Positions 1 to 8,196 of a stretch of DNA of 64,000 nt are shown one piece after another; within the stretch, counting starts at the first letter, position 1, and every line of letters begins with the position of its first letter. This DNA comes from Pseudomonas putida. GTDB lineage: Bacteria; Pseudomonadota; Gammaproteobacteria; Pseudomonadales; Pseudomonadaceae. The notes beneath the pieces were generated by a model. That model was not told the DNA's origin. It did no database searches and worked only from the letters and a program-made list of their open reading frames with translations. A program made the translations under genes and the position numbers. Location of the stretch: contig NZ_CP011789.1 in assembly GCF_001636055.1 (NCBI RefSeq), forward strand, positions 1,798,001 to 1,862,000, in the 5' to 3' direction.

Positions 1-421
1 GCCGCCTTCGCTGGTGAACATCTACAAGGAGCTGCAGCGCGACCTGAACCTGCCGATCCCCAATCACGGCTACCTGCAGAGCTGGGCCGAGCAGGGGGTG
101 TTGCTGCTCAACACCACCATGACCGTCGAGCGTGCCAATGCTGCGTCGCATGCCAAGAAGGGCTGGGAGTTCTTCACCGACCGCATCATCGAGCTGGTCA
201 GCGAGCAGTGCGAGAACGTGGTGTTCCTGCTGTGGGGGTCCCATGCGCAGAGCAAGCAGAAGCTGATCGACGGGACCAAGCATCTGGTGCTCAAGTCGGT
301 GCATCCGTCGCCCTTGTCGGCGTATCGCGGATTTTTGGGTTGCGGGCATTTCAGCCGGACCAACGGCTTCCTGCAGCAGCGCGGATTGGAGCCCATCAAC
401 TGGGCGGTGCCGCCGTTGTAA
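1..421 (+). CDS. ung: Uracil-DNA glycosylase, 3' part (5' end outside window)
   Basis: This is the C-terminal part (about 139 residues) of family 1 uracil-DNA glycosylase, which excises uracil from DNA to start base-excision repair in the cytoplasm. The reading frame is open from position 2 ([11 protein letters not shown]...) and ends at the TAA at 419-421. The sequence shows the [10 protein letters not shown] stretch, the WGSHAQ segment and the [11 protein letters not shown] segment. The last of these matches the conserved uracil-pocket/DNA-intercalation motif HPSPLSA of Ung, whose His is catalytic. The water-activating Asp motif GQDPYH lies upstream of the window. In P. aeruginosa ung sits next to the same AbrB-tct block, which supports the assignment. 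Confidence 0.96.
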   Translation, partial: PPSLVNIYKELQRDLNLPIPNHGYLQSWAEQGVLLLNTTMTVERANAASHAKKGWEFFTDRIIELVSEQCENVVFLLWGSHAQSKQKLIDGTKHLVLKSVHPSPLSAYRGFLGCGHFSRTNGFLQQRGLEPINWAVPPL

Positions 422-429
422 GGGCTTGC

Positions 430-503
430 GGTCGGGTTGGTCTCTTCGCGGGCAAGCCTGCTCTCAGCCAGTGGGAGCGGGCTTGCCCGCGAAGAGACCG
501 ACC
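430..503. repeat. Inverted pair of REP elements between ung and the abrB-like gene
   Basis: Two copies of the Pseudomonas REP core (cgcgggcaagc / gcttgcccgcg) face each other. Arms at about 441-458 and 479-497 carry cttcgcgggcaagc and its reverse complement, and further complementary bases (ggtcggttggtc / gaccgacc) lie outside. The element fills the gap between the convergent ung and abrB-like genes and can fold into a long hairpin that could also end transcription from both sides. Confidence 0.85.
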
Positions 504-505
504 GC

Positions 506-1537
506 TCAATCGCCCTGGCGCACCCAATACCTGAACATCGGTTCTGCCAGAAACAGCACGAACAGCAGCCGCATCACCTGCAATGCCGTCACCAGCGGCA
601 CCGACAGTTGCAGGGTCTCCGCCGTCAGGCTCATCTCGGCAATCCCCCCGGGCATCATCCCCAATGTCAGCGAACGCAGGTCCAGGTGGCTGAACAGGCT
701 CAGCACCCAGGCCGCGCCGCCTGCGATCAGCATGCACAGGGCCGTCGCCACCAGGGTGCGCCCCAGGAACGCCGGCGCACGGCGGAAGAACGCGCGGTTG
801 AAGTGACAGGCCAGGCCACTGCCGATCAGCCACTGGCCGATCTGGCTGGCGCCGTTGGGCAGGCCGATCTGCAGGTTGTTTGCCAGGCTGATGCTGGCGG
901 CCACCAGCAGTGGCCCGAACAACCAGGGGTTGGGCTGGCGCAGGCGCTGCCAGAGCAGCGCCACGCCAATGCTCAGCGGCGCGATCAGCGCCAGCCAGCC
1001 CCAACTGACGCTGCCGGCATGGTTCAGCGCCACGCCATCGCCCAGCAGCAGCTTGAACAGTGCCGGTACACACAGCACCACCGCCAGCACGCGCAGGCTC
1101 TGCGCTGCCGCTACCTGGCTGAGCACTGCGCCATTGCGCGCGCCGAGGTTGACCATCTCGCCCGAACCGCCGGGCATGCTGGCGAAGAACGCGGTGGCAC
1201 GGTCCTCACCGGAGCGGCGCAGCAGCCACACGCCGACGCCGCTGGAGACCGTGGTCAGCAGCGCGCCGAAGAAGATCAAGCCGAAATGGCTGGCAACCTG
1301 TTCGATCACTTCCGGGGTGAAGTGCAGGCCGATACCGATACCGATGACCCACTGCCCGCATTTGCGGCCGTTGGGGATTTCCGACAGCTGCCAGGGGGTG
1401 AGGCAGCGTACTGCGATGATTGCCAGCAGCGAGCCGACCATCCACGGCAAAGGCCCGCCGACCTTGCTGGCGATGAAACCGCCAGCAAGTCCGACCAGCC
1501 CGGTAGCCCAGAACAGCGGCAACGACCGATCAGGCAT
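506..1537 (-). CDS. AbrB-family integral membrane protein coupled to the tct operon
   Basis: A 343-residue, very hydrophobic protein of the 'membrane AbrB duplication' family (often labelled ammonia monooxygenase or AbrB regulator, although it is a membrane protein). Two related halves are visible: GGPLPWMVGSLLA near the N-terminus and a matching NPWLFGPLLVAASI near residue 200, each followed by a G/Q-W-(V/L)IG(I/S)G(I/L)..H segment. About ten membrane segments are likely. The ATG start overlaps the 3' end of tctA by 8 bases, so translation is probably coupled to the tripartite tricarboxylate transporter genes. The P. aeruginosa equivalent lies in the same place. Its substrate is unknown; a role as accessory transporter for the tct substrate is inference only. 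Confidence 0.85.
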   Translation of the reverse strand: MPDRSLPLFWATGLVGLAGGFIASKVGGPLPWMVGSLLAIIAVRCLTPWQLSEIPNGRKCGQWVIGIGIGLHFTPEVIEQVASHFGLIFFGALLTTVSSGVGVWLLRRSGEDRATAFFASMPGGSGEMVNLGARNGAVLSQVAAAQSLRVLAVVLCVPALFKLLLGDGVALNHAGSVSWGWLALIAPLSIGVALLWQRLRQPNPWLFGPLLVAASISLANNLQIGLPNGASQIGQWLIGSGLACHFNRAFFRRAPAFLGRTLVATALCMLIAGGAAWVLSLFSHLDLRSLTLGMMPGGIAEMSLTAETLQLSVPLVTALQVMRLLFVLFLAEPMFRYWVRQGD

Positions 1538-3044
1538 CGGCCATGGTCCGGCGCTGCAGGCTACGGCGCCGCCAGATGCGCAGCAGCGGGAGGGCCAGCA
1601 TGCAGAACACCAGTGCCCACACGCTCATGCTGATCGGGCTCGACCAGAGGATGCCCAGCTCGCCGTTGGAGATCGACAGCGCACGGCGCAGGTTCTGCTC
1701 CATCAGCCCGCCGAGGATGAAGCCCAGCAGGATCGGCGACAGCGGGAAGTCGAGCTTGCGCAGGATGTAGCCCATGATGCCGATGCCAACCATCAGGAAC
1801 AGGTCGAAGGTGGTGGCGTGCACGGCATAGACGCCGATCGCGGTGATGATCGCGATCACCGGCACCAGCGCCCAGTTCGGCACGGCAAGGATGCGGGTGA
1901 AGATGCGGATCATCGGGATGTTCAGGATCACCAGCATGATGTTGGCGATGAACAGCGAGGCGATCAGGCCCCACACGATGTCAGGCTGCTGTTCGAACAG
2001 CAGTGGGCCGGGGGTGATGTTGTACAGGGTCAGTGCACCGATCATCACGGCGGTGGTGCCCGAACCTGGAACGCCCAGGGTCAGCATTGGCACCAGGGCG
2101 CCGCAGCAGGATGCACCGATGGCGGTTTCCGGGGCGGCGAGGCCACGGGCATCGCCCTTGCCGAACTTGCCGCTGGTCCCGGCGATACGCTTCTCGGTCA
2201 TGTATGCCACGGCGCTGGCCAGGGTGGCACCGGCACCGGGCAGCACGCCCATGAAGAAGCCGAGCAGGCCGCAGCGAATGTTGACGACGAAGACCGAGGC
2301 CGCTTCCTTGAGGTTGAACAACATGCGCCCGGTGGCCTTGACGGCCTGGTGGCCATGGTGGGTCTTTTCCAGCAGCAGGAGAATCTCGCTGATGGAGAAC
2401 AGGCCCAGTACCAGCACGACGAACTGGATACCGTCGGCCAGGTGCACGCTGTCACCGGTGAAGCGGTACACGCCGCTGTTGGCGTCGATGCCGACGGCGG
2501 ACAGGAACAGGCCGATCAGTGCGGCGATGAAGGTCTTCAGTGGCTTGTCGCCGGCCATGCCGCCAAGGGCGACGATGGCGAACACCATCAACACGAAGTA
2601 CTCCGCCGGTCCGAAGGCGATCGCCCATTTCGCCAGCAGCGGGGCGAACAGCACCATGCCGCAGGTAGCGATGAAGGCACCGATGAACGAGCTCCAGGCC
2701 GACAGTGACAAGGCGACACCGGCCAGACCCTGGCGGGCCATGGGGTAGCCATCGAGGGTGGTCATCACGGTCGAGGCTTCGCCCGGGATGTTCAGCAGGA
2801 TCGAACTGATCCGGCCGCCGTACTCGCAGCCCAGATACACCGCGGCCAGCAGGATCAGCGCCGACTCCGGCGGAAGGCCGAGGGCAAAGGCGATGGGGAT
2901 CAGCAGCGCCACGCCGTTGATCGGGCCCAGGCCTGGCAACAGGCCGACGACGGTGCCGATCAAGGTGCCGCTCAGGGCAGTGACGAGGTTGTAGGGGCTC
3001 AGGGCGACGCCGAAGCCCTGGCCGAGGTAGCTCAAGGTATCCAT
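1530..3044 (-). CDS. tctA: Tripartite tricarboxylate transporter, large membrane subunit TctA
   Basis: TctA (504 residues) is the large permease subunit of the TTT transporter family, expected to have 12 transmembrane segments in the inner membrane and to use the ion gradient to import tricarboxylates delivered by TctC. It starts MDTLSYLGQGFGVAL and contains the family's glycine/proline-rich signatures GLLPGLGPINGVALLIP (about residues 36-52), GCEYGGRISSILLNIPGE (about 72-89) and a second copy near 300-330 (ETAIGASCCGALVPMLTLGVPGS). It begins 3 bases after tctB ends, so the two are one transcript. The downstream abrB-like gene overlaps its last codons. Confidence 0.96.
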   Translation of the reverse strand: MDTLSYLGQGFGVALSPYNLVTALSGTLIGTVVGLLPGLGPINGVALLIPIAFALGLPPESALILLAAVYLGCEYGGRISSILLNIPGEASTVMTTLDGYPMARQGLAGVALSLSAWSSFIGAFIATCGMVLFAPLLAKWAIAFGPAEYFVLMVFAIVALGGMAGDKPLKTFIAALIGLFLSAVGIDANSGVYRFTGDSVHLADGIQFVVLVLGLFSISEILLLLEKTHHGHQAVKATGRMLFNLKEAASVFVVNIRCGLLGFFMGVLPGAGATLASAVAYMTEKRIAGTSGKFGKGDARGLAAPETAIGASCCGALVPMLTLGVPGSGTTAVMIGALTLYNITPGPLLFEQQPDIVWGLIASLFIANIMLVILNIPMIRIFTRILAVPNWALVPVIAIITAIGVYAVHATTFDLFLMVGIGIMGYILRKLDFPLSPILLGFILGGLMEQNLRRALSISNGELGILWSSPISMSVWALVFCMLALPLLRIWRRRSLQRRTMADA

Positions 3045-3047
3045 GTG

Positions 3048-3506
3048 TCAGTTCTCCAGTACGTCGAGCAGGCCGAGGGGCAGGGGGACGTCCATCACCC
3101 GGTCGAACAGCCAGTAGAGGAAGATGCTCATGCCCACCACCACCATGGCGCTGTGCAGCCAGCGGCCGCCATACAGGCGGGCCATGGGCAGGCCGGCGAG
3201 GACGGCGCTGAGGATGAAGCCCAGCGACTCGAAGGTGGCAGCGAAGACGATCAGCAGGCCGATGCAGGCGGCGATCTTGGTGAGGGTCTCGCGGTCCAGG
3301 GGAACTTCGTCGTCCTTGTGCACGATGGGCGTCGGACGAATCGCCAAATACAAAAGGCCCAGGCTCATCAGGCCGAGCATCAGCAGCGGATAGGCACGCG
3401 GCCCTACCGGCTCATAGGAAAACGCCGCCTGGTATGGCCAGGCCATGACGGCCAGGGCGGCGCAGACCGCCAGCAGGACCAGGGCGAAGATGCGTTGCAG
3501 GATCAT
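3048..3506 (-). CDS. tctB: Tripartite tricarboxylate transporter, small membrane subunit TctB
   Basis: TctB (152 residues from the start chosen) is the small four-helix membrane subunit that partners TctA. It begins MILQRIFALVLLAVCAAL, then PVGPRAYPLLMLGLMSLGLLYLA, a charged cytoplasmic loop, and two more hydrophobic stretches (IAACIGLLIVFAATFESLGFILSAVL and MVVVGMSIFLYWLFDRVM). The frame stays open upstream to 3638, but those codons translate the neighbouring REP palindromes. An ATG at 3536 (MKAASIEDSF) is a possible alternative start. The ATG at 3506 was preferred because GAGG precedes it at normal spacing and it starts where TctB homology normally starts. Confidence 0.92.
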   Translation of the reverse strand: MILQRIFALVLLAVCAALAVMAWPYQAAFSYEPVGPRAYPLLMLGLMSLGLLYLAIRPTPIVHKDDEVPLDRETLTKIAACIGLLIVFAATFESLGFILSAVLAGLPMARLYGGRWLHSAMVVVGMSIFLYWLFDRVMDVPLPLGLLDVLEN

Positions 3507-3543
3507 GAAGGAATCCTCGATGGAAGCGGCTTTCATGCTTCCC

Positions 3544-3631
3544 TGTGGGAGCGGGCTTGCCCGCGAATGCGACAGACCAGGCAACGATGCTGCTGCGACT
3601 GGCGAATTCGCGGGCAAGCCCGCTCCCACAG
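3544..3631. repeat. Inverted pair of REP elements between tctC and tctB
   Basis: Two complete REP units in opposite orientation: 3544-3567 (tgtgggagcgggcttgcccgcgaa) and 3608-3631, its reverse complement. About 40 bases lie between them, the usual layout of a mobile REP doublet. It sits inside the tct operon between tctC and tctB, where such hairpins can block 3' exonucleases and so raise the level of the upstream tctC message relative to tctBA. Confidence 0.9.
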
Positions 3632-3644
3632 AGATCACAGGGGC

Positions 3645-4625
3645 TTACTGAATCAGGCCGAATTCCTTGGCCAGTGTCTTGTAGTCGGCGACCTGCTTCT
3701 TCACATAGCCGTCGAGCTCTTCACCGGTCATGGCGAACGGGAACAGCTCGCGCTGGTCACGCAGCTTGGCGAAGTCTTCCGAGGCCAGCAGCTTGTCGAA
3801 CGACGCTTTCCACCAGGCGTAGTCTTCGTCGCTCACCTTCGGGCCGAGGTAGAAGCCACGCACCACCGGCCAGACGATGTCGTAGCCCTGTTCCTTGGCG
3901 GTCGGGATGTTCTTCATTTCAGGTTCGTCCAGGCGATTTTCCGAGAACACCGCGAGGATGCGCATGCTGCCGCTCTGGATGTGTGGCATGGAGTCGGAAA
4001 TGTCGGTCGAACCCACCTGGATATGGCCGCCGAGCAGCGCGGTGGCGATTTCGCCGCCGCCTTCCAGGGCCACGTAGCGCAGGTCGCGCGGGTTGATGCC
4101 GGCAGCCTTGGCGATCAGCGCGGTCTGCATCCAGTCCTGGCTACCCACGGTGCCGCCGGAACCGATCACCACCTTGCTCGGGTCCTTTTTCAATGCAGCA
4201 ACCAGGTCATCGAGGGTCTTGTAGGGCGAGTCGCTTTTCACTGCGATGGCGCCATAGCTGGTGCCGACGGCGGCCAGCCATTTCACCGCGTTCTCGTCGA
4301 AACGGCCGAACTTGCCCTGGGCCAGGTTCAGCAGCGAGCCACTGGACCAGGCGACCAGCGTGCCACCATCGGCCGGACGCTGGGCCACGACGGCGTTGTA
4401 GGCCACGGCGCCAACACCGCCTGGCATGTAGGTGACGCGCATGGGCTTGCTGAGGATCTTCTCCTCGACCAGTGCGCTCTGCACCAGTTTGCAGGTCAGG
4501 TCGAAACCGCCACCGGGCGAGGCCGGGGCGATGCATTCCGGGCGTTTCGGTTCGGCGGCCAGGGCGTTGCCTGCCAGCAGCAGGCAGCCGGTGGCAAGGA
4601 CGAGTCGGCGTAGTGAAAGGTTCAT
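3645..4625 (-). CDS. tctC: Tricarboxylate-binding periplasmic protein TctC
   Basis: TctC (326 residues) is the periplasmic solute-binding protein of the TTT system (Bug/TctC family). A Sec signal peptide is visible: MNLSLRRLVLATGCLLLAGNALAAEPKRPEC, with cleavage expected after ALA. The mature part contains ECIAPASPGGGFDLTCKL, where the PASPGGGxD loop normally contacts the carboxylate ligand, and the second-lobe motif VIGSGGTVGSQD. It precedes tctB and tctA in the minus-strand operon and follows the porin gene. Strong expression relative to the permease genes is expected for a binding protein, in line with the REP pair just behind it. Confidence 0.96.
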   Translation of the reverse strand: MNLSLRRLVLATGCLLLAGNALAAEPKRPECIAPASPGGGFDLTCKLVQSALVEEKILSKPMRVTYMPGGVGAVAYNAVVAQRPADGGTLVAWSSGSLLNLAQGKFGRFDENAVKWLAAVGTSYGAIAVKSDSPYKTLDDLVAALKKDPSKVVIGSGGTVGSQDWMQTALIAKAAGINPRDLRYVALEGGGEIATALLGGHIQVGSTDISDSMPHIQSGSMRILAVFSENRLDEPEMKNIPTAKEQGYDIVWPVVRGFYLGPKVSDEDYAWWKASFDKLLASEDFAKLRDQRELFPFAMTGEELDGYVKKQVADYKTLAKEFGLIQ

Positions 4626-4656
4626 CGTCTATCTCCGTGAGCGTTGTTGTTATGGG

Positions 4657-5931
4657 TTACCACAGGGCCACGCTGTAGCTGACCAGCAGGCGTACTTCAT
4701 CGGCGTCGCGGGCGAAGTTGGAACGGAAGGTGGCGTTGCGCAGGCGCACTGCGACGTTCTTCAGCGGACCGCTCTGCACCACATACTTGAACTCGGTGTT
4801 GCGCTCCCATTCCTTGCCTTCGCTGCCATCGGCGCGGCTGACATTGTCGCCGTTGATGTAGCGGGTCATGAAGGTCAGGCCGGGGATGCCCAGGGAGGCA
4901 AAGTTGTAGTCGTAGCGGACCTGCCAGGAGCGCTCGTCGGCGCCGGCGAAGTCGTTGATCTGGACGAAGTTGACCAGGTACGGGTCGGCGCCGTCGACAT
5001 AGGGGAAGGCGCTGTCGCCAGACAGGTGCTGGTAGGCGGCGCTGAACTTGTGGCCGCTGAGCGCGTAGCTGAGCATGCCGTTGACCGTGGTGTTGTCGAT
5101 CTTGCCGGCCAGGGCCTTGCCCTGTTCGTCGCTCTTCGAGAGGCGCAGGTCGGCACCGAAGGTGCCGGGGCCCCAGGGCTGGGTGGCGACCATGCCGACG
5201 AAATGCTGGCGGTAGATGTCGTCGAGCTGGGCGAAGTGGTAGCTGCCGGTGATGCGGTCGGTGAACTTGTAGTCCAGGCCGCCCAGGTCGAAGTGATCGG
5301 CGCGGAACGTACCACCGAAGCGGCCGTTCTTGTTGTTCAGCGCCAGGTCTTCCCAGTTGGTGTCGTCACGGTCCTTGGCCTTTTCCAGGCGGCCGCCGGT
5401 GAAGGTCAGGTTCTTGATCTCGCGGGAGGTGAGCAGGCCGCCTTCGAAGGTCTGCGGCAGGATGCGCCCGTCGTTGGGCTGCAGCGTCGGCAGTTCCGGG
5501 ATCAGGGTGCCGACCTTGAGTTCGGTCTGGGAGATCTTGACCTTGCCGGTCAGGCCGAGCTTGGAGTACTCGTTGGCCGCCTTGCCGTCGTCGTGGGTCG
5601 GCAGCAGGCCGGTGCCTGTACGGTCCTTGCTGGAGTCGAGCTTGATGCCGAGCATGCCCAGGGCGTCGAGGCCGAAGCCCACGGTGCCGTCGGTATAGCC
5701 GGATTCGAAGTTGAGCATGAAGCCCTGGGCCCATTCGTCGCGCTTGGATTGCTGCGAACTGGTGCCATCGCGGAAGTCGCGATTGAAGTACATGTTGCGG
5801 GTTTCGAAGGTGGCCGTACTGTCTTCGAAGAAGGCGGCCTGGCTCATCGGGGCGATGCCGGCGAGGGCGATGGCGCTGGCGAGCGTGGAAGGGCGGGCGC
5901 AAAGGGACCGGCTGGGCTGCATTGACAGCAT
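4657..5931 (-). CDS. opdH: OprD-family outer-membrane porin (OpdH-like, tricarboxylate uptake)
   Basis: A 424-residue substrate-specific porin of the OprD family, expected to form an 18-strand barrel. The signal peptide is MLSMQPSRSLCARPSTLASAIALAGIAPMSQA with cleavage before AFFEDS. Family hallmarks include FFEDSTATFETRNMYFNRDFRD at the mature N-terminus, alternating aromatic strands and a C-terminal LLVSYSVALW. The ATG at 5931 was chosen because CGGAG stands at good spacing; an upstream start at 5970 would put extra basic residues before the signal. It heads the tct operon and faces tctDE, the arrangement of opdH in P. aeruginosa, so tricarboxylates such as cis-aconitate or citrate are the likely substrates. 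Confidence 0.9.
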   Translation of the reverse strand: MLSMQPSRSLCARPSTLASAIALAGIAPMSQAAFFEDSTATFETRNMYFNRDFRDGTSSQQSKRDEWAQGFMLNFESGYTDGTVGFGLDALGMLGIKLDSSKDRTGTGLLPTHDDGKAANEYSKLGLTGKVKISQTELKVGTLIPELPTLQPNDGRILPQTFEGGLLTSREIKNLTFTGGRLEKAKDRDDTNWEDLALNNKNGRFGGTFRADHFDLGGLDYKFTDRITGSYHFAQLDDIYRQHFVGMVATQPWGPGTFGADLRLSKSDEQGKALAGKIDNTTVNGMLSYALSGHKFSAAYQHLSGDSAFPYVDGADPYLVNFVQINDFAGADERSWQVRYDYNFASLGIPGLTFMTRYINGDNVSRADGSEGKEWERNTEFKYVVQSGPLKNVAVRLRNATFRSNFARDADEVRLLVSYSVALW

Positions 5932-6132
5932 CGTCGTCTGACTCCGTTTTATTGTTCTTATTCGTTGCACCTTGCTGGTGCTTTTTTCGGCGCGTGGAGC
6001 GACCGTGGTGCGATGCTAGGTGGCGAACCTTTCGCTAACCTTTCAGCACGAAAGGTTTGTCACAAGGGCTTCACAGTCCCCACGACGGCGTTACACTCCG
6101 CGCCACCGCCCAACCCGAGCAGGGAGAATCCG
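5932..6132. promoter_or_regulatory. Divergent control region between opdH-tctCBA and tctDE
   Basis: A gap of about 200 bases separates the start codons of the porin operon and tctD. It holds the promoters for both directions and, by analogy with TctD in P. aeruginosa and Salmonella, the TctD binding sites. The notable feature is the near-repeated CTTTC-containing stretch cgaacctttcgctaacctttcagcacgaaaggttt at about 6023-6057. Within it, AACCTTTC occurs twice about 11 bases apart and its reverse complement GAAAGGTT follows. This tandem/inverted array is the best candidate operator. Sigma-70 boxes are not clear enough to place. Confidence 0.6.
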
Positions 6133-6804
6133 ATGCGTGTGCTGCTGGTCGAAGACCATCTGCCGCTGGCTGAAAGCGTGGCCCAGGCCCTCAAGAGCCA
6201 GGGCTTGACCGTGGATGTGCTGCATGACGGCGTCGCCGCCGACCTGGCCCTGGCCAGCGAGGACTATGCTGTCGCCGTGCTGGATGTCGGCCTGCCGCGC
6301 ATGGACGGCTTCGAGGTGCTGGCGCGCCTGCGCTCGCGGGGCAAGACCCTCCCGGTGCTGATGCTCACCGCGCGCAGCGACGTCAAGGACCGCGTGCATG
6401 GCCTGAACCTTGGGGCCGACGACTACCTGGCCAAGCCTTTCGAGCTCACCGAGCTTGAGGCGCGGGTCAAGGCACTGCTGCGCCGTAGCGTACTCGGTGG
6501 CGAACGCCAGCAACGTTGCGGGCCCCTGGTGTACGACCTGGACACGCGGCGCTTTGCGCTGGGTGACGAGCCGCTGACCTTGACCTCGCGGGAACAGAGC
6601 GTGCTCGAGGCGCTGATCGCCCGTCCCGGGCGGGTGATGAGCAAGGAGCAATTGGCCGCCCAGGTGTTTGGCCTGGACGAAGAAGCCAGCCCCGATGCCA
6701 TCGAGATCTACATCCATCGTCTGCGCAAGAAGCTCGATGGCCATCCGGTGGCCATCGTCACCTTCCGCGGTCTGGGCTACCTGCTCGAGCATCGTGATGC
6801 GTGA
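6133..6804 (+). CDS. tctD: Response regulator TctD (OmpR family)
   Basis: TctD (223 residues) is an OmpR/PhoB-type response regulator controlling tricarboxylate uptake. Residues 1-115 form the receiver with the acidic pair E7-D8, phospho-acceptor D51 in VAVLDVGLPRMDG, and K101 in DDYLAKPFE. The winged-helix DNA-binding domain follows (LTSREQSVLEALIARPGRVMSKEQL ... IEIYIHRLRKKL ... RGLGYLL). The frame is open from 5965, but the receiver fold begins at MRVLLVEDH and GGGAG precedes the ATG at 6133. Its stop overlaps the start of tctE by 8 bases, and it is divergent from opdH-tctCBA, its probable target. Confidence 0.95.
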   Translation: MRVLLVEDHLPLAESVAQALKSQGLTVDVLHDGVAADLALASEDYAVAVLDVGLPRMDGFEVLARLRSRGKTLPVLMLTARSDVKDRVHGLNLGADDYLAKPFELTELEARVKALLRRSVLGGERQQRCGPLVYDLDTRRFALGDEPLTLTSREQSVLEALIARPGRVMSKEQLAAQVFGLDEEASPDAIEIYIHRLRKKLDGHPVAIVTFRGLGYLLEHRDA

Positions 6805-8176
6805 CAACGGCAGCCTGCGCGCGCGCCTGCTCGGCAACCTGGCGCTGTTGCTCGTGGTGCTGATGTTGGCCAGTGGCCTGAGCGCATACTGGAATGGCCG
6901 CGAGGCCGCCGACACCGCCTATGACCGCACGCTGCTGGCCTCGGCGCGGACCATTGCCGCCGGCCTCTCCCAGCGTGATGGCACGCTCAGCGCCGATGTG
7001 CCCTATGTCGCGCTGGACACCTTCGCCTACGACAGCGCCGGACGCATCTACTACCAGGTGCTGGATATCCACCAGAAGCTGATTTCCGGTTACGAGAAGC
7101 TGCCGCCGCCGCCCCCTGGCACGCCGCGCACCGACGACTATCCGGCGCTGGCGCGCTTCTACAACGCCACCTACCTGGGGCAGGACGTGCGCGTGGTTAG
7201 CCTGCTCAAGGCTGTCAGCGAGCCGAACATGAACGGCATGGCCGAGATCCGCGTGGCCGAGACCGAAGAGGCGCGGGTGAGCATGGCGCGTGGGCTGATG
7301 GCCGATACCTTGCTGCGCCTGGGCATGCTTGCGCTGGGTGCGCTGGTGATGGTGTGGTTTGCAGTCAGTGCTGCGCTGCGTCCGCTGGAGCGTCTGCGCA
7401 CGGCGGTGGAAGCCCGTCAGCCCGACGACCTGCGGGCCCTGCCGGTGGTGCAGGTACAGCATGAGCTGGGGCCGCTGGTGCGGGCTTTGAACCATTTCAC
7501 CGAGCGGCTGCGCGGGCAGTTCGAGCGCCAGGCGCAGTTCATTGCCGATGCCGCCCACGAGTTGCGCACACCGCTGGCGGCGCTCAAGGCGCGGGTGGAG
7601 TTGGGCTTGCGCTCGCGGGAGCCCGAGGAGTGGCGCCAGACCTTGGAGTCCGCGGCCCAGGGTACTGATCGCCTTACCCACCTGGCGAACCAGTTGCTGT
7701 CGCTGGCCCGAGTGGAAAATGGCGCGCGGGCGATCGCCGAAGGCGGTGCAAAGCGCCTGGACCTCAGCCAGCTGGCCCGCGAACTGGGCATGGCGATGGC
7801 GCCGCTGGCCCATGCCCGTGGTGTTGCCCTCGCGCTGGAAGCCGAGGCGCCGGTGTGGCTGAAGGGAGAGCCGACCTTGCTCAACGAGCTGCTCAGCAAC
7901 CTGGTGGACAATGCACTGGCCCATACGCCGACGGGCGGCAACGTGATTCTGCGGGTGCTGGCCCCCGCCGTACTGGAGGTCGAGGACGATGGCCCGGGGA
8001 TTCCACTGGATGATCGCGAGCGTGTGTTCGAGCGCTTCTACCGGCGCAGTGCCCAGGGCAGTGGGCTGGGGTTGGCGATCGTCGGCGAAATTTGTCGTGC
8101 GCATCTGGCGCAGATCAGCCTGCATGATGGCGACAACGGCGGTTTGAAGGTGCGGGTGAGTTTCATCGCGGATTGA
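6797..8176 (+). CDS. tctE: Sensor histidine kinase TctE
   Basis: TctE (459 residues) is the membrane sensor kinase for TctD. It has a short N-terminus, a first membrane helix (about residues 10-32), a periplasmic sensing region (about 33-168), a second helix (about 170-192), a HAMP-like linker, the phospho-acceptor His254 in DAAHELRTPLAALK, and an ATPase domain with N box LLSNLVDNALAHTP, G1 box DDGPGIP and G2 box GSGLGLAI. The periplasmic part contains the proline run PPPPPGTPRTDDYPALARFYN seen in the TctE/2CSK_N group. The ATG at 6797 lies inside the end of tctD; a GTG one codon earlier is possible. The genes form a coupled pair. Confidence 0.94.
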   Translation: MRDNGSLRARLLGNLALLLVVLMLASGLSAYWNGREAADTAYDRTLLASARTIAAGLSQRDGTLSADVPYVALDTFAYDSAGRIYYQVLDIHQKLISGYEKLPPPPPGTPRTDDYPALARFYNATYLGQDVRVVSLLKAVSEPNMNGMAEIRVAETEEARVSMARGLMADTLLRLGMLALGALVMVWFAVSAALRPLERLRTAVEARQPDDLRALPVVQVQHELGPLVRALNHFTERLRGQFERQAQFIADAAHELRTPLAALKARVELGLRSREPEEWRQTLESAAQGTDRLTHLANQLLSLARVENGARAIAEGGAKRLDLSQLARELGMAMAPLAHARGVALALEAEAPVWLKGEPTLLNELLSNLVDNALAHTPTGGNVILRVLAPAVLEVEDDGPGIPLDDRERVFERFYRRSAQGSGLGLAIVGEICRAHLAQISLHDGDNGGLKVRVSFIAD

Positions 8177-8196
8177 CCGCCGCACCCGCGGCGGTC
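8175..8196. terminator. Shared hairpin between tctE and the HDOD gene
   Basis: GACCGCCGC-ACCC-GCGGCGGTC is a perfect 9-base stem with a 4-base loop. It spans the few bases between two convergent stop codons and overlaps both. No T run follows on either strand, so it is better described as a barrier hairpin than a classical intrinsic terminator. Confidence 0.6.

Noticed and set aside
855..2708. Long 617-codon open frame on the plus strand opposite tctA and the abrB-like gene
   Set aside because: It runs antisense through two well-supported membrane genes, has low-complexity His/Gln/Asp-rich composition typical of the shadow frame of GC-rich genes, and shows no domain.
3507..3638. N-terminal extension of tctB to 3638
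   Set aside because: The added codons translate the REP palindromes and have no TctB homology; the ATG at 3506 has a ribosome site.
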